From positions 11,831,725 through 11,895,724 of the forward strand of contig OZ022260.1 of assembly GCA_963978905.1 (NCBI GenBank): a stretch of 64,000 nt of DNA, given 5' to 3'. Both the position numbers and the translations under genes were made by a program. The DNA is from Trichostrongylus colubriformis (Eukaryota; Nematoda; Chromadorea; Rhabditida; Trichostrongylidae). Within the stretch, counting starts at the first letter, position 1. The number at the start of each line of letters is the position of its first letter. Under the pieces are notes generated by a model. That model was not told where the DNA came from and did not search any database. It worked only from the letters and a program-made list of their open reading frames with translations. Shown here piece by piece: positions 13,001-22,710 of the stretch.

Positions 13001-16000
13001 TTGCTGCTTTATGCAGAAGGTTTACAATTTCCATTTTTCCCAGTTTCCTACACCCCTTGAAATAGGATTTAGAGGAAATGGATCGTCTTGCATGGACTTT
13101 GATCAGCAAGCAAATGCAGTATATCGAGGATCTTATAGAAGACACATCTTTTAGCTACATTTTCAAGGTAATTTACATTTAATGATTTTAAATTGCTCAC
13201 AAATATAATATAGATGAAAGTCGTGAAATGTGTAAGAGATATATGAATATTTTGCAATTTATGTTATTGTAATTTTGTATGAATTCTTCAGCAAAGTCGC
13301 TGATCTGTGGAGTTGATCAAGCTGCAAACTCTGTATGTGCTCATAAGTATGGGAGGGGCAACGATTATCAAGTACAGTTTGTGCCTGCACCTGTACCACT
13401 GCTTGCTGTCCGTGGAAGTTTTCGCCGAAATAAACCTTATGTCACATTTTGAAGTAGATATTTGAGCGCGTCCACTGCAGACAGTAAAGCCCAGAAAAAG
13501 TTCCTCAATGAAATAACCCTCCTACAAGGCCTTAAAATGCTCTCAATTATCGGTAAACCGTGACAGCCACTACATGTGAAGCGTGCATTCGAGACTGTTT
13601 CATTCATTTTCAGGATCTCCAGCGTACCCTGATTCTGCGGCCGTACGATCGTGTTGGGTGGAATTTCGATACTGCTAAAACACCCGCCGACAAAGGCTTA
13701 CAGGTAATAATTCTCCAAGAATGCAAAATTGTCCATACTGGTTATCCTTAGTGTGCAGAGTGGGCTAATGGAGGGAGGGGGGGGGGGGGGTAATTTTGTG
13801 AGTCTAGCGTCGTTCCCGGAATTAAAGGGTCACTTACGTGGGGGGGGGGGATGGTCTGATGAACTGCTCTCTAACTCCTATTGGCTCGGCTTCCCGGATT
13901 TTGCGGCGGCCACGCTTTTTCTTGTGGCGCGGTGAAACATTCGAGTGTCCTGACCTACATCCGCTGTGAGGCTGACCTGGCGTGGACAGCTGAAAGGTAT
14001 GCTACGTGGCTTTCCCTTCTTTGGCGCGCATCTCACATTCGCCTGCTCATGTGGCTTCACCCAGCTCGAGCTGATTTCGAAGCTCTTTCGAGTGTTCTTC
14101 GGGTGCGACTATTTATTATAATGTGACTTGTCTTTGGAAGTTTTCTATATAATTATTCAACCCCGATACGGGGGGCTAGAAGGCCTTTATTTATCTTTCA
14201 GTTCTATCGGGGTACGAAGGAGCGGTTGTTTCTTCCTTTGACCAATTTTAGTTCTTACCATTGTTTTCCTATTTTGGCGCGTCTACCCGACTCATACACA
14301 AAAAAAAAATAATGCAATTTTACGTAAGACATTCCCATCTTTTCTCCTTCCCTCCATAATATACACCCATTCAGCTGCTCTAAATGTTTTATTTTACTCA
14401 TTTTTTCAAATTTAAGGTCGAAATCTTGGAAATGGCTTGCCGTTTAAGACATCGAGACTGCATCAAACAGGCCCAATTCCGATACAATGAATGGATAATG
14501 AAGAAAAAGAGGTAGTGATCTGTATGAATTTGTATAATAAGAAGGCTAAATTTTGGTAATGGATCTATTTTGAATTATACAGAAAACTTAGGCCGTCACC
14601 TGAACTGCTGGGTGTCGTGCTGCAAGAAGGAGTTCGTCAAGGAGGCATAGCTGCTTGGGAACGGACTTACACAGCTTATTTGGAGGCAAAAAGTCCCACC
14701 GAAAAGTATCATCTGATAGGAGCAATGGCTTCAACAACCCAGCCAGCTCTGATTTCACGGTAAGGTGCTTATGAAAGGCATTGAAAGTTCTCACTAGCCC
14801 AGCCTTTATATTTTGAGTATTCATTTAAAGGCATCATTAGGGGAAAGTTGGACGAAAAGTAAAAGAAGTAATGAATGTAAAAGTCGAGATGCCTAGTAAC
14901 AGGACAGTGAAGAAACAACGGATGGAATTGGCCAAAAACGCGAGAAATAGGACCCCCTTTCCACAGCTGACGACCTGTCCCTCAAGAGCTGAGTAGTCTG
15001 ATCTAGTTTTCCATTGGCATGTTGCCAAGTAAACACAAGGGAATGTTTGGAAATACGACAGCATTTATTTTTTGGAGTGAACTTCAAGCTGAAACTGCGA
15101 AATCGCGCCGCAAAACCTCCGATCCTGCCGCATCTCCTTGGCCGCTACCACCCCAGTCAATCGGGAATTACGTCTTTCGGAGGCGGGATCGACTTATCAA
15201 GAGGCGGGACAGACAGGCGGTTGCGGCGTTTTGCGGCGTCTCTACAGCCCATAGGGGCGCTTTTTCACCGAGATTTCGCCACAGGTAGCCTTTTCAGGCC
15301 CAGGACTACCATGTGAGTGACTTCTTGTGGGGTCCATTACCACATTTCCCCTAATGCTGTCTTTAATTTGCTAGTACGATCGTAAAACGATACCGTGGGA
15401 ATTACCTTTCCACGGAACAGTTTTCGGTTACCTACACAGTTCCTTTGGAAGCACCTCGTGCAATAATTTGGTTGACCATTGAACAAGGATTCTATCATGT
15501 CCACTGGTTCTTACGGCGAAGTTTTCTCCAAGGCCCCCATCACTGACGTATCGATCGACGCCAAACGGATCTTTGATGTGTGGCGGTTATACACAGCACA
15601 TCACAGTCTCCCAATTTCTGTAGGATTCAATTTGGAAGCGGAGCGCTGCAAAAAACGCATGGCTTTTCCATTTTAAACCAGTTACCGCATAGGCACAGTA
15701 TGTTTTCAAGGTTATTGCGACTATGCATCGAAGGATCATCATTTCGACCGAATGTGATTCCTCGTTTGCTTTCCGATTTGACAAGAAACGAAGCAGCACG
15801 AGCACTCACATGGCGATTCTTCCGTGTCAATTACAAGGACTTCGTGAGAATGTTGGTAAAAAACTAACTCATATTTATTTTTTAAACCATCACAGAAATG
15901 AGTTTTGAAGAAATCATTCTTTCTGCTTCCATGGCAATGTGTCATAAGGTACCGCTCACCGCTAAGTAATACTGTCGAATTCCTGAGATAGGTTGATTTC

Positions 16001-17519
16001 GCAATTCGCCGCCAACGGCGGAAAGGATAAAATAGAACGAACAAATGGAAATTTTCGGCGGCGACGGCGTCAAAAACACTTGCTTGCCGCCGACAAGGGC
16101 GTCAATTCGACGATCCAGACGATCGTGGCGAGAGTCGGCGAATTTGGATTTCGGCGTAGTGCCAAAAGGAAACGGATGTTAGGAGGTGTGGTACCGAATA
16201 ATTTCACCATAGATCACAAATCACTGAATCAACCCGATGTGATTCGAAAAGTCGTCGATGCAATCGATCCAGCACAATGCCACTTGTACACTGGAAAAGG
16301 CTATACATCCTCAGTATATTATATTTATTAGAATGGAGGCCTTCTAGCACCACGGCGGGATTCGAAATCGCCGGCTGTTGCCACGATTATCATACTATAT
16401 GATGCGTCGTTATAAGTAGAGCGCGTTATAAGATTGACGTCCGTCCGTCGTGCCGGCGTCCAGCACAATGTTTTGACGACGTCGTCGCCGGTGGCGGCGT
16501 CGGTTACGCAAAGTATGAACGGGGCCTTATGTCATTCGTCATTATTGAGCAATACACTTTCAATACAAACTGTTTTCGGCCACTCCCAAGAAACACGCAT
16601 TATATTTCAAGTTCATTTGACTTTTGTCCTATTTCGTTTTTTTCTTCATGATTGATTGTTGGAGGGTTTGGTTAGGAAAGCATGGCACTGCTTGAACAAT
16701 ATGAATCAATTCCAGACTCGGCGATGGCTCAAATCTTCTCATCAATAGTTTACGAGCCATGCTGGATAAATTCAGTACGCAAGAGGATCTTGACGAAGTA
16801 AAGTCGTTCCTGGCCGACAAACGGGTTCGTTTTGTAGAATTTCAAGGTTATTTGTATAGGGTGGGCAAAAGCGCCATACTTTCAAATTCTACTCAGAATA
16901 AGAGAGACTTTGGCGGGAAACAGTCTCAGGTAATGAGCATTTGAAACAAGCTGGCAAAATAGTGATGCTGCTGTTAGCCTTCCGGAATGTATGGAACCCA
17001 CTTTAAGCCCAGACACAAAAGATTGGTGTGACAGGGCCAGAATCCGGTTGATGGACATAGAAGTTTGGGTCAACATCGTTAAGTATCTTCGGTATTTCTG
17101 GTACTATTCCTTTAAAGGACACCCACAGTACTAGTCCATTGCCTCTTGAGCAGAAGGGGTACGGTGGATGTTCTTTAAAACTGGCCGCGGCAATTCGCGA
17201 TGATGGCGCCGCGGTGGTGCGACGCTGCAAAGCGAAATTTTGACCTAATGACATACACCCGAGAGGCTTGCGCGGACGCCTCTGACCATCACTCCACTGT
17301 CACCGCTAATTGTTTGTGTAATTGCAGCTGGAACACAACCAGGCACGCTTGAATCAATTATTCGAGCAAATCGAGTTGAACATTCAATGGAGGCGGTTAA
17401 ATGAACGGCCATTACGTGAATGGTTGGAAAAATGGGATGAAGAACGGCGAGTAATTCAACGTCGGCGAAGACACCATAGACGTCATTCTAAACATCATCA
17501 TTCTAGTATACAATCATAA
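1659..17519 (+). CDS. M1-family zinc aminopeptidase, membrane-anchored, 24 exons (5' end incomplete)
   Basis: Gluzincin (M1) aminopeptidase, expected to trim N-terminal residues from peptides outside the cell. Exons: 1659-1804, ~2300/2321-2552, 2860-2956, 3615-3713, 4604-4842, 5569-5656, 6433-6509, 6978-7098, 7696-7819, 8037-8191, 9209-9322, 9420-9554, 9621-9752, 10159-10278, 10958-11078, 11710-11822, 12911-13019, 13073-13167, 13614-13703, 14417-14511, 14583-14759, 15711-15843 (or 15855), 16716-16824, 17328-17519. Phases agree at the junctions except before 16716, where a small exon is missing. Together they give about 1030 residues, normal for ERAP/LNPEP-like enzymes. Seen in order: a hydrophobic anchor (exon 1), an acidic Thr-rich stalk (exon 2), GAMEN (8070s), HEIAH ending at 8188, then Glu after exactly 18 residues in LNEGF (exon 11), the catalytic Tyr context ISYHKAAA (usually KGA), and an ERAP1-C-like helical half. 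The protein ends in an Arg/His-rich tail. The orthologue is not assigned. Confidence 0.93.
2019..2297. repeat. MITE, GGGTGTGTG family, 9-bp duplication
   Basis: The inverted ends GGGTGTGTGCACTTA and TAAGTGCACACACCC are flanked by the identical 9-mer AGTAATACT (2010-2018 and 2298-2306). The element lies in intron 1 of the aminopeptidase and abuts exon 2. The first usable in-phase AG is inside the right-hand duplication (2299) or just after it (2320). Confidence 0.85.
3129..3393. repeat. MITE, GGGTGTGTG family, 9-bp duplication
   Basis: The ends GGGTGTGTGGCGATA and TATCGCCACACATCT are flanked by a perfect 9-bp duplication, GTCGTCTTG (3120-3128 and 3394-3402). The sub-terminal AAATTCGAC / GTCGAATTT block recurs in other copies. 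It is inserted in an aminopeptidase intron (2957-3614). Confidence 0.88.
8237..8388. repeat. MITE, GGCCGCGTTCATACT family, TAA duplication
   Basis: The degraded ends AGACCGCATTCACT and AAGTGACC lie between TAA duplications (8234-8236, 8389-8391). The interior 'TTGCGGCGGTAGGGCGTGG' and 'GAGGCAGAGTGACACGG' match the better preserved copies at 59108-59253 and 59657-59825. It sits in the intron that splits the HEIAHQ / WFGN junction. Confidence 0.75.
9997..10029 (+). repeat. (ATT)n microsatellite
   Basis: About eleven uninterrupted ATT units inside an aminopeptidase intron. Confidence 0.95.
11190..11405. repeat. GGGTGTGTG-like MITE, degraded
   Basis: The ends GGATGTGTGCATTTATGTCG and GACAGTCTATGCACCCC are imperfect inverted repeats. 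The interior shares GCGCGGCCGCGCGAAAATTC with family members at 3129 and 27634. No clear duplication remains. It sits in the aminopeptidase intron before exon 11710. Confidence 0.55.
11487..11662. repeat. MITE, GGCCGCGTTCATACT family
   Basis: Starts near GTTCATACTTTGCGGTGCC and ends GTATGAACGCGG followed by TTA (11663-11665). The interior (GGCGGCAGAGCGTG, CTTCCCCTGTGCCACTC) matches copies at 25103 and 59657. The left end is eroded, so only the right border is exact. It lies directly upstream of exon 11710-11822. Confidence 0.7.
15230..15370 (+). repeat. Dispersed repeat, plus copy of the 46.8-kb repeat
   Basis: About 140 bp containing GGTAGCC..CAGGCCCAGGACTACC and CACATTTCCCC is the reverse complement of 46795-46940 with moderate divergence. 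It sits in an aminopeptidase intron. Unit borders beyond the shared block are not resolved. Confidence 0.65.
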
Positions 17520-18180
17520 TTTCCTCCTTTCATTCTTTATCTACCATCTGTTGATTGTTGATCTTGACAATATCTGGTCATTTTCTCATTCGATTTCTAT
17601 TACTAATTTCTCACACATATGAAGATTGAGTCATTTCATGACAAATCACAGCATAATTCTTTTCTCATTTTTACTCTCAGATACTCTCTGGTGCTTTAGA
17701 AAAGCTAAAAAAATTTTTACTACAAATGATTATGTTGAATATGTTATGTTGCTGATAAAGATCTTTTATAAGCTTAGTTCATTTCCTTATATTTTCGTGG
17801 CTCCACTGCAATACAAATGCAGCTGGATAGTGAGAACGAAAAGAAGAGTTCCGGAAATTACAGAAACCTAAACTGGTCACTACACGTGTATTTATTTGGA
17901 TAGTGGTCCATTGCCATTCAAACCTCCCGTGCTCTCCCATCGCGCTAGGCAATGAAATTCGAAGTATACTGAGAATCCAAACAGATCAGGCTTGCTGAGC
18001 TGATCCAGTCGTATCATCTCTTGATCTATTTAATCCATTAATTCATTACAATATCGCTGATATTTCTAGATGTCATCGAGTAATGAATCATGGTAGCGGT
18101 AATTGTATCAATATCAAGTACTGTTGAAGACACCAAAAAGGTCGAAAAAAATTCAAATTTAGCAGATTGTGGAATTTGAA
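17520..18180. other. 3' flank of the aminopeptidase gene
   Basis: AT-rich, presumably 3' UTR and spacer. I see no further exon and no canonical AATAAA close to the stop. Confidence 0.4.
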
Positions 18181-18790
18181 AGTAGGCTCAGCAGTGCAAC
18201 GAGAGAGAGAGAACGAATAATGGCGAAAATCTCGAGAAATAGAGACCCGAAAATTCCTCCCTTTTCTCTCCTATCCTGTCTTCAGCGTCTAGCCGGTGTT
18301 CCTGTCGCGCCTTCTGCATCGCTAACCGGTGGGTAGATGGAGATGGGCGAGGGGCCAAGTCAAGCAGGTGATGTCATTAGCACAGAGAAATCGCTTTGCA
18401 ACAATCGGTGTGCGATGGGATGGTGCGAGCTATGCGCGCCGTATTGGATGGGTTCTGAAGCGATGACGGTGCTCTACGGCTTAATCTAGGCGTGATCGCT
18501 TCAGTTCTCAAATAATACGACGCGCATAGTTCGTACCATTCCGTCGCGCGCCAATCGCGGCCACGCGACTTCTCTGTTCTAATGACACATACCTAAGTCA
18601 AGAGTCAAGTCGAACGTTGTCCCGCCCTACAGACAACTTCCCCGGCGAAACCATGGCGGCGCAACTCGCAGTGCTGCGAGATCGCGATAAGATCTCAAAC
18701 TGGGCTTTTTCAGCGCGAGCTCCACCACAGATAAGCTCTCCTAAACTGCAATATTTTCTAAAGAAATATATTTTTACAGTTCCATGCTGT
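18180..18790 (+). repeat. Dispersed repeat (copy 2) split by a MITE
   Basis: The outer parts, 18180-18356 and 18604-18790, continue the same repeat seen at 1225-1575 and 26470-26860 (TCGCTAACCGGTGGGTAGAT; CATGGCGGCGCAACTCGC). The middle, 18366-18594, is a separate GGGTGTGTG-family MITE. The host repeat is readable on both sides, which makes the insertion point and the duplication credible. Confidence 0.7.
18366..18594. repeat. MITE, GGGTGTGTG family, nested
   Basis: The ends AGGTGATGTCATTAG and CTAATGACACATACCT are flanked by AAGTCAAGC (18357-18365) and AAGTCAAGA (18595-18603), matching 8 of 9. It is nested inside the dispersed repeat at 18180-18790. Confidence 0.82.
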
Positions 18791-18844
18791 ATTTACTCTG
18801 AACGGTATCTTTGAGAGAACTTTTTGTATGAGATAATTTGGTTA

Positions 18845-19040
18845 ACTGGTGAATAGGAAGTGGAGGCGCTGTGGTAGAAAGCGGGACAGCATCGTTGACA
18901 TCTGCGTGCGGATCTGTAATGTGAGATTGATGGGCTCAAATCCCATAAGAGAGGACCTTCACTCTACCTTAGCTCCCAACAGGAACCAGTTTTGTAGTGC
19001 ATCGCATCGTTGACATCTGCGTGCGGATCTGTAATGTGAG
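18845..19040 (+). repeat. 35-bp direct repeat with a tRNA-like block
   Basis: An identical 35-mer beginning ATCGTTGACATCTGCGTGCG occurs at 18891-18925 and 19006-19040. Around the first copy, 'TGGTAGAAAGCGGGACAGC' (A-box-like) and 'GGGCTCAAATCCC' (B-box-like, 18932-18944) resemble a pol III promoter. This may be a broken tRNA-derived SINE. Confidence 0.5.
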
Positions 19041-19150
19041 GCGATCTTATAAAGCGAGTGCACGGAATCGTAAGGCCTACCTGTCACTTGATAAAAAAGC
19101 TCGATGCGCGTCCTTCACCACAAGTTTCTTCACAACTTGGCACTAGTCCC

Positions 19151-19824
19151 CTAGTCCTTCTCCTCTGATCCGATTCCGTCTTCCCCTAACCACAAATTAT
19201 CGTATCCATTGCCTGTTACCTGATGGCGCTCGAACGTTACACACGGTAAACCGCTCACTACCGCAATTACAGTATCCCTTGCAACAAATGTTGTTGTTTG
19301 AGGAAGTGCAACATTCTTATCCATGTTGAACGGTGCGCAAAGTGATGAGGGTCTTGGTGGTTCATTCTCATGCCATACTTCGTCAACCATCAGTGGTGTT
19401 AAAAACTGTAGTTGCCGTTTAAATCAGATGCACAGTTTCAGGTTCGTTTCCTTTGCCTTATGTTGGATTCAGAAACATCTCATGTGGATGCTTTCACTTC
19501 TTTAATCGTCTTGTCAACACTTGCACGTTATAGATAGTTATCGATCGTATAGGAATGAGATATTGTCAAATATGAATTCCTGCTCTGCCAATTCTCTACG
19601 ATCAAAGAAATTTTGCTTGTCCCGGGTGCATTTCCCAAAAGGAAATGTTACCTCACCTTCATCTGCAGCTGAGCAAAAAATAGCGACAGACGCCGAGTGA
19701 AATTCTCCCTCATTGGGATAACATTCGATAACAGTAGAGTATCACTATTCTGGTACGTGTGGTGATACATCAGGATTTGGGATGGCTCAAAATATGTGAA
19801 ATGCCGATTCTCATTGCCATTAAG
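19151..19824 (-). CDS. Unrecognised protein, two 3' exons on the minus strand
   Basis: Read on the minus strand, one exon spans 19824-19657 (56 codons, acceptor TTGCAG, donor AAG|GTGAGG). A second starts at 19405 (acceptor CTACAG). Both are phase 0, so the reading frame continues: FAQLQMK then FLTPLMVDEVWHENEPPRP. The second exon either stops at 19151 or splices at 19220 (CAG|GTAACA, also phase 0); I see no later exon. I cannot name a family. The first exon looks helical (SQILMYHHTYQNSDTLLL), the second is mixed with a PPRPSSLCAPFN segment. Upstream exons were not found above 19824, where MITE-like sequence dominates. The gene would be tail-to-tail with the aminopeptidase. Confidence 0.5.
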
Positions 19825-19829
19825 CTGCA

Positions 19830-20987
19830 ATGTGCTTTAACATCATGCCCAGTTGCCAGTGCTTGGTGTTTTCAAATCGCTGCGGGTTGTATCGTTAGGA
19901 CTGGAACTTCGCGTCACGGCGTGCGCACGCACACGATGAGAGCAAGTGGCGCTTTGTTTAGTTGGGTCCTAAGGCGATAACCATGTGTTACATCTCATTT
20001 TAGGTAAACGACTATCTGTTATCGTCTTCAGACCCAGCGACACGTGATGCCCTTGGCTCGCACACAAAACGTCGCGTTGCGACATCTCGTGCCAACTATA
20101 CGCCCCCCGCCTCAGTGCATGCAAGGAATGGGTATTGATTCCGCACGCGTTTAGTCAACGCCAACATGAATGAAACGCATCGATGCATGGGTGATCTTAC
20201 GGAATCTGCGCATGGATGCGCTGGAAATCTGACAAGATAATTCAGCCATAACTAAGTCAGAGTGGCAGCATAATTGAACAAAAGCATCACATTGTTCGTT
20301 AGAGGCGGTGAAGACAATAGTACTGCTACAGTATAGTGAGCGTGGTCGCGGCGGACGCTGAAATTACAGTAATCACAGGAGCAACGTCGCAGCCGTGCCC
20401 TGTAGGACGGCCTTTGGATGATATCGGTCCAGCATAACATTACAGGAAGGCATTGTTCAGAGGTCGCAATGCAGGCGATCGTGCGATTCATGCGATTCAG
20501 CATCATCATTCCCTAATCAACACATATCTCATCCTTCCCGCCTAAATCGCTTGATCGACATGTATCTTTTTCCTTCCGCCCGAATGCGCGCGATTCGCAA
20601 ACTCTGAGCAATACCCAAGTTCGCAACTTTTTTTTATAAATTGACTGCTATTATTATAAGGTTTACTGTACTGGGGAAAGAAGATGGTGTTATTGGGCCA
20701 ACCAGCTCAATCAGTTTTTCCACTGCCCACTCAAATGCCCCGCGCGCGGGAAACGATTCAGTTTACGTTATGCCGTGTTTTGAGCTAGTGATACTCTTCA
20801 TCCCTAATATATGTATGTAGAGGATATAATCATCTTGGGAAACGCAAGTTTGCTAAAGTGGCAAGGTCACAAGTTTTCGAGACTTCATCACTGTTCCAAG
20901 GAGGTTTTGGTGGTTCGAACTTCTGTCAAACTTTTATTCTCCGAGTTTATTTGATTTCTATCCACATATCCTAAACACAGTATACTA
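19830..20987. other. Intergenic, repeat-like
   Basis: Contains GC-rich segments (for example 19890-20110, with TTGGGTCCTAAGGCG) resembling MITE interiors seen elsewhere at 24900 and 41780. I see no supported exon. Confidence 0.4.
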
Positions 20988-21868
20988 TTAGGTCGTTCGG
21001 AAAGTTCGTGCCGCTTTTGTGCGTTCACAAGATAAATTCAAATTTCAAAGCGCGTCAACATGAATTAAATCACATGTTATGCTCCTCAGATAGACAAAAA
21101 GTCGCTCTTTCTAGATATATGCTTTTCTGCGAATGAAACATGGTTTTTGAATCATTAGGAGAAATTTTAAATTACTGCGAGAATGGTACTTTTTGGATGA
21201 CTTCACCTCACAAGTTCTTGTTCAGTCAAGTCGCAGCAAAGGAAACCACAAATGTGAATGCTGCAAGAGGAGGCGGTGAGGCATTGGATGGAACACTTTG
21301 TCCCTGGTTTCAAAAGTGTAGAAATGATAATGAGTTGTTCGAATTCTCATTTGATCAAATCGCTCTAACTAAAACAGTAGAAAGCGATGAGCGTTCATAT
21401 TTGCAGGAACATCAACAAGTAATGGCCCTCCAAACATACATAGTTGACCACCTCGAGTAGCCTCGATTTGAAAAAAAACTCAAAAAATGGGTGCCGCGCG
21501 ATTCCTCGGAGCAGCCTTGTGCGAGCACGCTTTCCACAAATCGTCTTCCACTATTTGGAGCAGTTGCGGAGTGAGGCCCTCACTTGTCCATCAGCGCCAA
21601 CTAAGCCCACTTCCCGAAACATCTGGACAGCTCCTTAAGTAGCAGTGCGTTCAGAAAGAATGGCGATTTGGAGTCGACTTTTTTTCATTTTGCACAATAT
21701 AAATCATCAGCCCTTTATCAAATTGAGATATCAGGTAGTTTAATGTTGCTAGGAGTGTAACGAATCGAATGGTGCTTATTTTGTGGAAAAAGATGCAATC
21801 TGAGACGAGTTATGATCTCCCGAAGTAGAAATTGCAAAAAAACGGCACGAACTTTCCGAACGACCCAA
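20988..21868 (+). mobile_element. Mariner-type element with decayed transposase 5' half
   Basis: The inverted ends TTAGGTCGTTCGGAAAG and CTTTCCGAACGACCCAA are flanked by TA on both sides (20986-20987, 21869-21870), as in mariner. Inside, one frame keeps mariner landmarks: CPWFQKCRNDNELFEF (the WFxKFR motif) and TVESDERSYLQE (VESDE). A later frame has LDLKKNSKNG..RAIPRSSL (LKKLKKW..LS). The C-terminal catalytic part is absent, so it is non-autonomous. A sister copy lies in opposite orientation at 38419-39269. Confidence 0.85.
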
Positions 21869-21870
21869 TA

Positions 21871-22710
21871 CAACTCTATAAGTGAGACAACCACAATATA
21901 TACCCACAAAGGTATTGTTCACCTAAGTTTCCAACTCCTCTCTTATCTCTCTTATCCGCTCCCATGTGTGGGTATGATGGAGAACGCAATGTTCCGCACC
22001 GCCACTTTACCGTAGACATTGCCAGACGACCCGATGGAGTCGCCATCTTGCCAATTTCACAGAGATAGCAGCCTCAGTTCCGCTCTTTCCGATGCCCTCT
22101 CTTCGGATCCGGCTCTTATTTCTGCCTCCGCACAGGCGAACGCTTACACGAGTCATCGTGAACTCGGGTTCACGACACATGTGATCTATTCTCTCCGGGA
22201 AAGTGAGAAAGTACACAATCCTTTTCGTCAACAGTACATTATCACCAGTCAGAAACCGGCTGATCAAGTGATGGCGTGGATGACCCTTTCCATGTGTGAG
22301 CTCTACACCCATGGAATCTCGTTATCCCAATAACGGAGGGGAGAGAGGGGAGAGCAGCGATATCTGCGTGAAGCTCGCAAGTTCTTCAAATCCCCCCCCC
22401 CCCCCCACCAATTCCCAAAAAAAATTACACCCGAGTGTCGAGTGCCCTTCCTGTCCCTCCACCTTTCCGATAAATTCCCTGCTTTCTCACTCAAAATTCA
22501 ATCAACTTATGCTCAGACCAAGTATCATGCTCATGAATCGCCGTACATCTCCGTACATGACTCAAAACTCGTGACTGAAACAGTGATTTTTTCTTTTTTT
22601 GCTTAACTGTTAACAAATTCAAACGTTAACAAGTTGTCGAACCTTACATTAATGCTGCAAATTCCAGTGATTTTTTTAGCAATAAATTAATTTTATTTGT
22701 GTTGAAGGAA
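21871..22710. other. Upstream region of the bestrophin gene
   Basis: No convincing exon. A C run lies at about 22390. The 120 bp before the ATG at 22711 are AT-rich and could hold the 5' UTR or a trans-splice site; several TTAG/CAG sites occur but none stands out. Confidence 0.35.
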
